From assembly GCA_023052935.1 (NCBI GenBank), contig CM041294.1, forward strand, positions 23,274,635 through 23,338,634: DNA of 64,000 nt, in the 5' to 3' direction. The notes under the pieces are model-generated. The model was not told the origin of the DNA. It saw nothing but the letters and a program-made list of their open reading frames with translations, and did no database searches. The translations under genes and the position numbers were made by a program. Each line of letters opens with the position of its first letter. Position 1 is the first letter of the stretch. This document shows, piece by piece, positions 41,876 to 52,886 of this stretch. Source of the stretch: Piezodorus guildinii. Lineage: Eukaryota; Arthropoda; Insecta; Hemiptera; Pentatomidae.

Positions 41876-42878
41876 ATGCTCATGCTTTTTTTATTACAAC
41901 TAACAATGAGAAAAAGAAATCAATTAAATAAAAATAATGGAGGCATCGATTTTATCTTTATTAGCGATAATCGTTGATAGAGGAGATTTTAATATCCCTT
42001 ATTTTTCCGCAATTTTCGATTTCGACTCAATTTTTTATCCACTTCTTGGAGAATCACCAACCTTAAATTTAAATCAATGGATTTTCTCGTGACCTCGTAG
42101 GAAACTCGAATTAAAGCAAGTAATAAAAGCGATAAAAACAGAAAAACTAGCTGAAACACTAGAAACCATAAGCTGCCACTTACTGTGAATCACAGAATTG
42201 AGCTAATTATAAGGAAGAGGTCAGAATTTGGACAGAAAGGCGCCGCTCTTTACTGGGTATCAAGACGTTTCGTTATTTTTTTCTTCTTTATTTTTCATAA
42301 TAACCGAAAATATTCAATTATGAGGTCCACAAAAGTTGATCATTAATTCGTTTAAAGAGATTATTTCGTTATAAACGAGGAGAAAGCATAGTTTTCGATT
42401 CATTTTTCAAGGAACCGCAACGATAGTTCATTATAAACGGGTGTTCGTCAAAAAGAGGGTTTACTGCATAATAAAAAACTTAGTTTAAAACCCAATAACT
42501 TTAAGTTTTCAGAAATGGTTTACACCTTTTAAACTACTAATGGTTTCGCATTAACAACTCATACTAAAGCTGTTTGCTCCGCGATAGAATTCTTTTTTTT
42601 CCCTCCCGTTAGAAACTCCAACCCCTTCCAGCGGCAAACCCCCCGACACCCCTGCGGACAAATTGATCCATTATGAAAGACCAATATGGTGTGACAAAGG
42701 AGCATGGAAATTAGTGGGGATAGAGATTGGTGACAGGCAGTGGGACCCCATAAAGGCCAGGATGGCAAGCTCTATCCCAGATATAATGATCCACTTGCCA
42801 CCTCAACCAGTGTAATTAACGCTTCCTGTGCTTCCACCGTCGCTGGGACCTTCCCGCTTAAGTCTACTTTCTCATAGC

Positions 42879-42910
<32 letters not shown>

Positions 42911-43095
42911 TATTTAATATTTATTGAATTTCTTACAAAGAGGTCTTAACGGCTATAAAGAGAATTTGAAAAACCATTTGACACAGATTCATCAGAAATT
43001 TCGGCAAATTCCCACTATTTATTTATTTTCACTATTACCTTCCTGACCAGATTAATTTTTTTAATAAAAATAAAATCATATGCGAGGATTATACA
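41876..43095. other. Unassigned region; GC-richer block at 42560-42860 and (AT)n
   Basis: CGTTATAAACGAG and TTCATTATAAACGGGTG at about 42370 and 42428 resemble pogo/Tigger-type ends, but no matching partner is found. 42560-42860 is GC-richer and unassigned. (AT)n at about 42880-42905. Confidence 0.3.
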
Positions 43096-43097
43096 TG

Positions 43098-43392
43098 AAA
43101 AAAAAAACACTTCTACCTTTACAACCCCTGAAAGGTCTTGTGCTCAGGACATATAGAAATTAGTACTGTTTCTAGGAAAACGGCCGTGCAATGAGGGGAT
43201 TAAGCCGATACCACACTCAGCCGCCAGATTTTCCCCATTTTAGGTACATACTTTACAGAAGCTTGGCGTGTTCCAGGAGGGTCTTTACTCCCTATGATCT
43301 TCCCACAGCTGAAACAGCAGATTAAATAATATTTACGAAATGCGGGACAGTAGACTAGTGCTCTATCCAGTAAACTACGCCGCGTCTTACAA
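43098..43392 (-). mobile_element. tRNA-derived SINE (family 1), copy 3
   Basis: Minus orientation. The head lies near 43335-43390 (GTGCTCTATCCAGTAAACTACGCC read in reverse), and the body and 3' end run to 43098 next to a short A-run on the plus strand. Box B is degraded. Confidence 0.75.
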
Positions 43393-43498
43393 CATAAATA
43401 CAATTATACAATTTTAAAATAAACTAAAAGCCCGCTAGATTCAACTTTCACTTACCTCCTTTGTTGAATTTAAGCCGGAAAAATATATTTTTCTTAAT

Positions 43499-43815
43499 AT
43501 AAGCACTTAAAAGAGCACACATTGACTTCCATTTGTCACTCAATCACTTTATTTCATAAGCCCTCATTTCCGTCAACGTTTCGTGGCTGTTTCCTCATTT
43601 TCAAGGCTTATTTTTTTCATTATATAAATGCTTTTGGCTAAGGACAAATAGCAGTGCGCTATGAAATAAATTGATGGGTTATATATGAAAAAGCATTTAT
43701 ATAATGAAAAAAATAAGTATTGAAAATAGGGAAACGTTGACGGATATGAGGGCTTATGAAATAAAGTGATTGAGTGACAAATGGAAGTCAATGTATGCTC
43801 TTTTAAGTGTTAAAT
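43499..43815. mobile_element. Fold-back element with PLE-type motif
   Basis: Inverted arms of about 130 bp (43499-43632 and 43693-43815) around a ~60 bp loop. The left arm on the minus strand reads CUUGAAAAUGAGG...GCCACGAAACGUUGAC. The right arm lacks about 8 nt of the stem. It is a smaller relative in structure, not in sequence, of the 38.4 kb element. Confidence 0.65.
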
Positions 43816-44613
43816 TAAGAAAAACTTCCAAAAAAAAAAAATTAAAAAATAAAAGAAACTATATTTTTCTTTTAATTCATTCTGTTCCTTATAAAATTCG
43901 AGTTTTTGAAAAATCGGAGTTTCGATCCTAACTGAGAGGGTTTAACATTATTTCGCGATAGCCCAACGTGATGAATTTCGACTTCCAATTTTTTTATGGT
44001 AAGTTGATTATTAATGGGATAATCTATACTATATGCCATTATAGGATTAGCTAAGGACATTAAATCCCCCAAAAAAATAGTTGTATGGTTATAAAAATAC
44101 TTCATATATTCGGGACATATACAAATATTTTTATAGCGCAATAATATTCTTGGAATAGTTTTAAAGTTTAACTAAGGTGATATTATTCCTTAAGCAATTA
44201 TTACCTACAAATTAAATATGCTAATGATCCTTGCTTAAACCTTAGTTTTCATAGAGTCCCGAAGAGGATCGCGTTGCGAAATAGCTGATAAAAGAAAATT
44301 AATAAGGAATAAACCGCAGTTGAATTATTACATATTATTAGACGGGTATTACCATCTGATAGAAGAGTAGCAATTTGAAGAGGCTATTTACGCTGCAATC
44401 CATTGTTGTTTACCCCACACAGCGCAGCTAAATTAATAACATAATTTCAGGGTTTTTTTTTTTTTTTTTTTTTTTTTTTGTCCCCTCTCTCCTTTACATC
44501 AAATATTAGCATAATAAACGTTTATAAGTGGGGTCGTATAAATTATTGCAATGAATATGCCGGTGTAATCTAGCGCGATCTGGAGTGTTATTATTGAAGT
44601 TGAGTCAAATATT
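43816..44613. other. Unassigned AT-rich region
   Basis: A weak CCCGAAGAGGATCGCG...GCGAAAUAG-like stretch at 44257-44290 recalls PLE ends but is too diverged to call. T-run at 44452-44479. No gene. Confidence 0.35.
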
Positions 44614-45125
44614 TTACTTTCCCTTATACATATAGTAAGGGAAAATATTGCGATCGTGAAAATTCGAATTCCATTTTTGTCGGAAATACACGTTTTAGTG
44701 TCTTCTGAGTCCAAATAACCAAGTCCCGAAAAGGTCTGTGTGTGTGTGTCCCCGTATGTGGTAACTCCCGGGCGACAACGAAAAGTCCTATGGAACTTAA
44801 ATTAAAAGAGAAAAGACCAAACTTTTTTTTTCACAATTTTTGGGTTTTCGGGCATAAAAACAGTAATATAGACGTATAATATACCGTTGGAAAGCTAAAG
44901 ATCTTAAAAAATGATTATCTTATACACAAAATTGTAAAAGTTAATGAATGGTAGTGAAAAGCCAATAAAACTATCTGATTGTCATTGATAATAATATAAT
45001 TGATTATTTAATAAAACACATGTATCAATTGAAATTTAATGTAATTTATTCTTTAACAATTTTTTGTATCTCTAACTGTATTTAAAATTTCTTAAACAAC
45101 GGAGGTTAGTGAAAGTAGTGTGTTG
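44614..45125 (-). mobile_element. Repeat R, copy 5, internally deleted
   Basis: 3' end at 44614 (TTTACTTTC, then the palindromic CTTATACATATAGTAAGG), conserved GGAAATACACG block and GGTAACTCCCGGGCG. A deletion of the middle follows, then the 5' part ending GTGAAAGTAGTGTGTTG at about 45125. The outermost TCTGGTGCGGG is lost. Confidence 0.8.
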
Positions 45126-45159
45126 GGATTTTAAACAATTTACTTACCTTTTAATGTAG

Positions 45160-45400
45160 CAGTATAGAACCTTCGGGAAAAGGACATTACTAATCTTAAT
45201 ATAACAAGTTTCGACTTCGGCTGAGGTAGAATAATTATCTATTCTTTCATATCTGAGGATAGAACCAAGGTTCGGACAACCCTTTTGGGCATCTATGGGT
45301 TGGGTATCCTGGAAAAGGGAAAAACCTCACGGTTAAGAGTGATCTCGGTGTCATCACCTCCTTGCATAGACGTTGGTCTAATAACAGTATACTCCATTGG
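45160..45400 (+). mobile_element. tRNA-derived SINE (family 1), copy 4, partial
   Basis: The diverged body contains GAAAAACCTCACGGTTAAGA and ATCACCTCCTTGCATAGACG, matching 16125-16190 of copy 1. The tRNA head is missing or unrecognisable. Confidence 0.6.
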
Positions 45401-45476
45401 AAATAATGAACATAAAACGTTTCATGGCTTGATTCAATAACTAATAAACGCTCAAACCTACCACTTAAATAAAAAA

Positions 45477-46298
45477 TCTGGTGCGGGCAACACACGACTT
45501 TCATTTAGTTAGAGATAAAAATACGTGAAACTATTAAAGAATTAATTGAATTGAATTTATATAGAAACATATGTTTTGTTAAAAAATCTATTATCTTATT
45601 ATCTAAAATAATCAATTAGTTTTATCTTCTATTCATCACTCTCTATTAACTTTTAAAAGCTTGAGTATAAGATAATATTTTTTCTAAGATCTTTAGCTTT
45701 CCAACGGTATATCATACATGTATATTACTATTCTTATGTTCAAAAACAAAAAATTGCATTAAAACAATATGTTTTTCATTTTCTCTTTTAGTTGCTTTTC
45801 AAATTCGATCAACTTGCATATTTAGCTGTTTTATATCAGTGGTAACAAGATAATATACTTATTTTTATAGAATCAACAAAATTAAAAGTACTTTAGAGAA
45901 AGAACATTTAAAATATCGGCATTTAAGCCCAGTCAGACCATTTTAATCAGAATGGAACCTACATGATATAAAGCTCATTAAATTTTACATCGATAAAGCG
46001 ATTTTAACCAAAATCGTCGGAACCTTTTTTGAGAAAATCGAAAAAATGTGCAAGATGCATAGTATAAAGTGGCTCTCATAAGCTCATTTTGATGAAAAGG
46101 GTTTTGTAACGTCTCGGGCGTATATATGTCTTAAATATGAAATTTCAGTTTCATAGGACTTACCGTTTCCGCCTGGGAGTTACTACACATACAGACCTTT
46201 TGCCGGGACTGGGTTATTTGGGCTCAGGGGGCCCTAAAACGTGTATTTCCGTTGAAAACTGGAATTCGAAAATTTTCAGGATCGCAATACTTTTCCTT

Positions 46299-46363
<65 letters not shown>

Positions 46364-46394
46364 ATTTATATTATATATATAGTAAGTGAAAGTA
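45477..46394 (+). mobile_element. Repeat R, copy 6, most complete
   Basis: About 0.92 kb from TCTGGTGCGGG to GTAAGTGAAAGTA, including the GTAACGTCTCGGGCG block that copy 2 has at its jockey junction. An (AT)n of about 60 bp has expanded in the 3' palindrome. Flanked by the two parts of an interrupted jockey fragment, so both ends are defined to within the A-run. Confidence 0.88.
46303..46361. repeat. (AT)n expansion in the R palindrome
   Basis: About 29 AT units. Other R copies have only TATATATA at this place. Confidence 0.9.
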
Positions 46395-46760
46395 AAAAGG
46401 CTCATCTACATATCTATCATAAAAACGGTCTGGACTTGAGCTTTAGGACTCTACGAAACTATCGAATTCCTCTCGTATCCAGTCTTAACATGTAGCTGAA
46501 AATCCATAACGATAATAATGTTCGACATGTTTCTGATTTGGTACAATGTACCATTCCTTTTATGGAAAACTTCATTCCTACTCTAACCCACTGGTTTCTA
46601 TCCTTTCTTCCTTTTCAGTTCCCGATAATCCTCCGAGTCTGAAAAGAAGGGGCCCCGAGACCTCTTTTGGCATATAGTAGTTAATGGGAGTTGCCAATGG
46701 GTAGTTTCCCCGCAAGGGAGGCATGTAGATATTAATATTATTTATATTTATATTTATTTA

Positions 46761-47448
46761 TATATTTATTTATACACACATATACATATATATCAGCAGT
46801 TTTCGTTTAGCTTTTATTATACTTGTTTTTATTAGTTAAAAAACAAACCACGGCTACATTCGCAAGCAAATTAAAAATAAGAGTGTATAGTAAAAATGAA
46901 AACTATATATTTTCCTCATAAAGGCTTCAAGTAGCACTTTTCAAACAAACATCGATTGACAAAAACAAATATATATTTAAATTCGGATAATGAAATCGTA
47001 GCCAGTAATATTATAAAATAATAACTAATAAGAGCAAAATCAATATTTTCAAAACGGCCAGATTAATTTATATAATTACTTGTCATATTAGTATAACATA
47101 ACATTGACTGAATGATCTACTTAAGCGAGTGTGGGTTCGTAACCGTGCGTCTCGTTTATATATAATTATTGAATTCATCAAAATAAGTTATAAATTATCT
47201 AATATTCAAACTAAAATGTGAAAAAATTTAAAGCTGAAAATAGAGTACAAGAAAAATAAATAAAAAGATTTAACATATTACAAAACGACAAACGCCCTTA
47301 CGATAGAGAGATGCACAATTTTCGACACTTACTATTCGAATACAAAAAATTACATTAACATAACTTATCACTTTGCAAGAAGAACAGTGGCTAATGACAA
47401 TATTAATTTTTTGCTTCCACTTTCCTATATGTAAAATATATAAAAAAA
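46761..47448. other. AT-rich spacer
   Basis: No gene or repeat identified. Confidence 0.45.
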
Positions 47449-47762
47449 ACCTGTACCACTAAAACCCATAAAGAGTCATGAGCTCAGTACATATAGAGAC
47501 TGTTCGTACTGTACTGTTTCAAGGCCAACGGACGTGCAATGAGGTGGTTCGGCCGAGATCACGCTCAGCCGTCAGGTTTTTCCCGTTTTTTAGGTACCCA
47601 CTTTATGGAGGTTGTGTCTGTCCCAGGAGGGTCTCTATACCCCAGGATCGCCCCCCGGCTGAAATAACAGAATAAATAATATTCCGCCACAGCCGGGATT
47701 CGAACCCAGGACCCAGGAGCACAGTAGACTAGCGCTCTACCTACTAGACCACGCCACTCCTA
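47449..47762 (-). mobile_element. tRNA-derived SINE (family 1), copy 5
   Basis: A full-length minus copy. Box B (GGATTCGAACCC on the plus strand, 47696-47707) and box A region (CTACTAGACCACGCC, 47742-47756) are well preserved, as is the whole body to 47449. Confidence 0.85.
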
Positions 47763-47774
47763 TGTGTGAAATAA

Positions 47775-48629
47775 ATAGTAAGGGAAAGTATTGCGATCGT
47801 GAAAATGTACGAATTTCAGTTTTAAAACACGTTTTAGGGTCTTATTATTCCAAATAACCTAGTCCCAAAAAAAGTATGTGTGTGGTGAGTCTAGCACAAA
47901 AATGAAAATTCGTACGAATCTGAAATTTTATATTTAGGACAACTATACGCCCGAGATGTACAGTAACTTTTTCACTAAAATCGGCAGATAAAGTGCTACT
48001 TTATACCTTTCGTTTTGCACGTTTCTACGATTTTCTAAAAAAATGGCTCTAACGATTTTGATTAAACTCGCCATATCGATTTAAAATTTAATAAGCTTCA
48101 GATTGATATAGGTTTCATTCTCATTGAAATTGTCTAACATTCCTAAAATGCTGATATTTTAAATTTTCTTCTCCTAAAGTACCTTTAATTTTGTTGATTC
48201 TATAAAAATAACTATATCATCTTGTTACTACTGATGAAAAACAGGTAAATATATAAATTGAATGAATTCGATACCTAACTAAAGGAGAAAAGAGAAAAAA
48301 TATTTTTTAAACGCAATGTTTCGTTTTTGAACATAAGAACAGTAATATAGATGTATGATATACCGTTGGAAAGCTAAAGATTTTAGAAAACATATTATCT
48401 TATAAGCCTTGTTATAAAAACTTATGTAAGTGACAATAAGAAATACGATTATTACTAATAATTATACTTAACGATTTGATATCACTATATTATTCCATCT
48501 AAATCATAAAACCTAATAAACATTTCATTTAAATTAACTTTAAAATATTTAAATTTAATTTTATTCCATAGTTGTTAAAATGACTTGAACAGCCGAGGTA
48601 ATTGAAAGTCGTGTGTTACTCGCACCAGA
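47775..48629 (-). mobile_element. Repeat R, copy 7
   Basis: Runs from ATAGTAAGGGAAAG, which lacks the outermost 3' bases, through the GATCGTGAAAAT, CGCCCGAGATGT and CCGTTGGAAAGC blocks to GAAAGTCGTGTGTTACTCGC and CACCAGA at 48629. It contains the middle region missing from copies 1 and 5. Confidence 0.85.
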
Positions 48630-49546
48630 TTTTTTAAAATATAGGTTTCATTAAAAAATATACTTCAACGAACTAAATATCGAAGGAAGTAAGTTGAGGC
48701 TTTTCATGCATATTGTTGTGTTTAATTTAATTTCTTTATTTATCTGTATTTTTTTTCTTTAATAGTGCAATTTGTACGATTTTCCTTATAGTATTTTCAG
48801 TCATTTCCTTTTTGTTTTGATATGTATATTGTTTAAAACATTGTAGATGAAAATGATGTAAATTTAATTCTGGAAAAGCTATTTATTTATGTTATGTTGA
48901 CTGATTACGAAAATATGTGTACGAAAAAAAATTACATATATATATTTTTCTAATACAGTACATTTGAAAACCCCCCTCCCATAAAATTAACATGAATTCC
49001 AGAGACTTGGCTAGAACTATGTCGTTTCCCTCTCAAGTCCTCATCAAAGAAGTATTTTCCTCTTTATGCCTTGGATGTTCCCTCGGCATGCTTCATTTTC
49101 AAGCTCTTTAAGAATGAAATGAAAGGAAAGAGAAGACACCTGCCCACATAGGCGACCGCTCCAAAGGAGGTACTTATTCTTTTTCCTCAGGCTGTCAAGA
49201 TAAGCCAGGCTGAAGGCCCGCGACATCGAGGTGACTAGAGAACTTCTCGACAAAGAGTCTGGACATCGAAACTAACTTGTGGCGTACACATACATACAAT
49301 GATATACATAAATTAATATGAGTAAGAATAATAACTTTTGCCTAAGTACGATCCTCCGAATTCTTTTGTCGGCAACATATAAAAAACAATTAAGGATATT
49401 AATGATTTATGTTGGGTGGAGAGACGAAAGGAAAAAGGAGCATTCTGAGAAGATAAAGAGATATTGGAAGGCAAAGAAGAAAAGCATGAAGTCGTGATTT
49501 CAAATCCAATCACTCTCCTCAACGAGAATGTACGTAATAATAAAAA
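48630..49546. other. Unique region, GC-richer at 48960-49265
   Basis: No coding signature is convincing. The GC-richer part contains CACCTG (E-box) and AGATAAGC (GATA-type) motifs, so it may be regulatory. This is only suggested by composition. Confidence 0.3.
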
Positions 49547-50084
49547 TCTGGTGCGGGCAACACACGACTTTCACTTACCTCCGTTTTTAAAATCGGTTAA
49601 AGAATTTTCAAATACAGTAAGAAATAAAAATGAGTGAAACCATTAAAGAACTAATCAAATGGAATTTCTATAGAAACATGTGTTTTATTAAAAAATCTAT
49701 TATATTTTTATCTAAAATAATTAGTTAGTTTTATAGGCTTTTCATCACTCTATATTAACTTTTAAAAGCTTGTGTATGAAATAATATTTTTTCTAAAATC
49801 TTTAGCTTTGTAACGGTATATCATACATCTATATTACTGTTCTTATGTTCAAAAACGAAAAATTGCGTTTAAAAAGTATTTTTTCTGCTTTCTCCTTTAG
49901 TTGGGTATCGAATTCATTCAATTTATATATTTACCTGTTTTTCATCAGTAATAACAAGATAATATAGTTATTTTTATAGAATCAACAAAATTAAAGGTAC
50001 TGTAGGAGAAGAAAATTTAAAATATCGGCATTTAAGCCCTGTCAGACCATTTTAATCAGAATGAAACCTACATGATATTAATAT
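49547..50084 (+). mobile_element. Repeat R, copy 8, 5' half
   Basis: Starts TCTGGTGCGGG after an A-run and follows the family to ACCTACATGATATTAA, then stops abruptly; the 3' half is missing. Confidence 0.85.
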
Positions 50085-50254
50085 TAATATTAAATGTATT
50101 AGAAACTTATATTGATGACAAATAAATGGTTTTTAGCTCTTCCTCAAAAGTTTATTTAACACCAGTAACAGGGGCAAAGAATATGTTAGTTGTGATGGGT
50201 GCTTCTCATGTGTTATATTTTTATAAATACTACTTAACTTATATTTTGATGTCA

Positions 50255-50320
50255 ATGAGTCCTGAAGATTTGATATCGGCCTGAATTTGAAAGCCACCGA
50301 AACGTAGACAAAAAATTGTT
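50255..50320 (+). ncRNA. Diverged PLE-type end with hammerhead-like core
   Basis: CUGAAGA at 50262-50268 and GAAACGU about 30 nt later fit the hammerhead core, but the stem between (GGC...GCC) is displaced and weak. Probably a PLE terminus; ribozyme activity is unlikely. Confidence 0.35.
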
Positions 50321-50339
50321 CTTTCTCCTTTATTATTTT

Positions 50340-51610
50340 TGTTTATTAGATTCGATACATTGTATCAATTTACGTACTTCTTCTTCGCTCTTCTCTATAT
50401 GGCTATGTCAGGAAGTGAGAGTATAATTTTATTTTTAAGTATAATTCTTCATTTTGACCACATTCGCAGAGGGGGCTGGATCCTATCTTAATTTTTTTTT
50501 AAATGTGCGACTTCATTCCAGTTCTGAGGCGAAATATCATAACCTGTTCACTTCTCGTTAGTTTATCAATTTTCGTACTAAAATCGAGTATTTTTTTTTC
50601 TGTATTAATGTTATTGTTTTAACATTATGGAAGGATTTTTTTATAAAATTAGAACGAAATTAAATTTAATGTTTTCGGCACATGACCCCGTCTCAGTTAC
50701 CTATGATCAAAACTTAACCAAGGTGGTGTCAAACTGAAAAACTAATATGGTCCTCAATCAGCAAAGGTCAAAACTGTCCATAATAGCCTTGCTCGATTCC
50801 ATAGGGCGACCTTTTATGCCGTATAAATTCCAAAGCCACAAGGCGACCCCAGACAATGACAGACCGTGAAAGGAGGACAGTTCCGAATTCGGACAACCCT
50901 CCCCATTTGTTGCGACGTATGAAGCCATCCGGGTCAGCGTAGTCCAGTCAATGACAGTGGACACCAGGTGTCTTCCCTTTTTGTCCTCTCCCCCGGCTGC
51001 CACCAACGGTCAAAGAGATTCCTCCACCACAAAGGTAGGACGCCACGAGCTTTTCCTTCCTTTTATTATTTTTTTCCAACCCCCCAGCCACCACCGCCCG
51101 GAAAGACAAATGGAACCGCATGCCAACGTTTTAAATCCATTCTTTCTGTTCTCTTCCTTTATTTATTTTTTTGTTGATACTTTTCCTTTTTTTCTCGACC
51201 TCTTCATTCTTTTTATTCCCTTTACACGTTTCTCTGACTGAGACGTCTTCTTAAATGGTTTAAAGATATGAATTACAGCGTCCTGGTAGGTATGCCGCTG
51301 AGGAAGGTATAATAGCCTGCCTTTCAGGGATGATGTGTCAGTTTTTGCACTTCCATTAAAAAAAAAAAAAAAAAATCCAGAAGAACACTCAGTTACTTTT
51401 ATCTAACATCCTATATCTTATAAAGAACTCTTATTTCTTTTGAATAAAAGACAAATTAATAAAATTATATCTAAAATAAATTAAAGAAAAGAAGAAAAAA
51501 TATTATATATAAGATCTTTCAAACACTAAATCATCCACTAGTAATTTCTGTGATTGAAACAAATGACCTTTAATGTAGAATGTAACATTATATCATATAA
51601 TAGTGATTAA
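50340..51610. other. Unique region with GC-richer island 50690-51130
   Basis: The island has overlapping short frames on both strands (50758-51006 minus, 50951-51241 plus) without domain features. It contains ACACCAGGTGT (palindromic E-box type), AAAGGTCAAA (nuclear receptor half-site type) and TTTATG motifs. It could be an enhancer or an unrecognised exon. A-run at 51358-51375. Confidence 0.3.
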
Positions 51611-51622
51611 ATCGTTAAATTT

Positions 51623-52171
51623 TTTTATTTATATTTTATTGAATTTTACAACTGTATATTACATAAATACAATTAGTAAAAGTGATGAATTAAAATAAAA
51701 AGCGTAAAAGGCTTGTGAAGAAACTACCCAGCGGTAGTACTTCGATGTTTATTTAAGTAAGTAGATCCCGAGGCTATCTTCTTTTAAATTGCCTCTGAGG
51801 GTTGTCAGGAATATGTGAGGTTGATAGATTGCGGACAAGAGGGTTAATATGGGTTGGGAGTTTCGAATTAAAAGTGGTATATCTGGCACGAGAAAGGTCT
51901 GCCACAAATGGGATGGATGATTTTATTTGTGACGAAATAAGGAGCATTTAGAATTTTGCGAATGATTTTGGATTGTAAGGATTGGATGAGGGAGGAATTA
52001 GATGGCTTAGTAGAGCCCCAAAGCTCGATTAAATATGTCCAGATGGGTCTGATGACAGTAATATAAATGAGCTTTTTGTAGTGAATTGGAAGTTTTGAAC
52101 CTTTGTCTAGTATGTGTTGTAGTAATCGGTATCTACGGCCAGTTTCTTGTCGTTTTAGTCTCGTGTGAGGG
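51623..52171 (-). mobile_element. Truncated jockey-A-type fragment
   Basis: Flanked by an 11 bp TSD, TCGTTAAATTT, at 51612-51622 and 52172-52182. The minus frame 51868-52203 reads DPHTRLKRQETGRRYRLLQH, YKKLIYITVIRPIWTY and SLIQSLQSKIIRKILNAP, followed by a decayed end and a 3' UTR with ACAGTTGTAAAATTCAATAA. Dead on arrival. Confidence 0.88.
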
Positions 52172-52228
52172 TCGTTAAATTTAAAACATATAATTTTTAG
52201 CAATACCTATCCATTCGTTGTAATTTTG

Positions 52229-52424
52229 AAAGGGCCTAGCCGGATAAGCATGTGAAATCTGCCCCGGCGTGTATTAGAACCAAATTTATACCATCGAGTC
52301 ACACCTATGAAAAACAACCTCACCCTGATTTTTAGCTCCTTAATCCTATAGGATGAAGTTTAATGAAATTTAGTTCTAATACACGCTGGGGCAGATTTCA
52401 TATGCTTATTCCGCCAGGCCCTTT
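52229..52424. mobile_element. Inverted-repeat MITE, 196 bp
   Basis: Arms of about 59 bp (52229-52287 and 52366-52424), beginning AAAGGGCCTAGCCGG and ending CCGCCAGGCCCTTT, around a ~78 bp centre. No coding sequence. No clear TSD, so the superfamily is unassigned. Confidence 0.75.
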
Positions 52425-52539
52425 GTAAGGTCTTTGAACAAATCCAAGATAAACCTTATGTTAATAGATACAAATTAATTATCACTTCTAAATTCTTCTA
52501 GATTCTAAGCTTTAAGTTTCCTGAAAGTAGTGTAGCTAC

Positions 52540-52878
52540 TAGGGGTGGTCATAATCGAATGACGATCAGCGGATCATTCGATTATTTCAATAGTTCGAAT
52601 TAATCGATTATGGGATTAATCGGTTGGAGAAACCAATGATCATTCGAACTAAATAGTTTAACAATAATCGAGGGATTATAAGGAGCTCAGATAATCGAAC
52701 GACTTTTTTTTTTTGCTCAGCACACAATTTATATGCATATTTGTACATAGGCCCGCCCAACCAGGTATCGTCTCTCAGAAGCATACTAATCATCCGATCA
52801 TTCGATTATGAAATCATATTTAAATGATCGAAGTCCGATCATCGAATTATGAGGATCATTCGATTATGCCCACCCCTA
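52540..52878. mobile_element. hAT-type MITE, 339 bp
   Basis: Ends TAGGGGTGGTCATAATCGAA and TTCGATTATGCCCACCCCTA are inverted repeats of the CAGGGGTGGGC type seen in hAT elements. An 8 bp near-identical TSD (GTAGCTAC / GTAGCTAG) flanks it. The inside is made of repeated ATCATTCGATTAT-like units in both orientations. No transposase. Confidence 0.85.
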
Positions 52879-52886
52879 GTAGCTAG

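Larger units (their letters stand above)
45405..46760 (+). pseudogene. Jockey-A-type ORF2 fragment split by an R insertion
   Basis: The left piece, 45405-45476, matches the CGTTTTCGGCT...GACGCTC...CCACTTAA region of jockey-A. The right piece, 46395-46760, resumes exactly at the following GGCTCATCTACAT and runs to the CCTCCGAGTCTGAAAAG end and 3' UTR. An R copy sits between in an A-run. Frames are broken by several stops. Confidence 0.75.

Noticed and set aside
42340..42475. Pogo/Tigger-type MITE
   Set aside because: Motifs resemble one terminus but no inverted partner or TA-flanked second end could be found.
46137..46405. Open frames on both strands across R copy 6
   Set aside because: They cover a mobile repeat and its (AT)n stretch; the same non-coding sequence recurs in other copies with stops.
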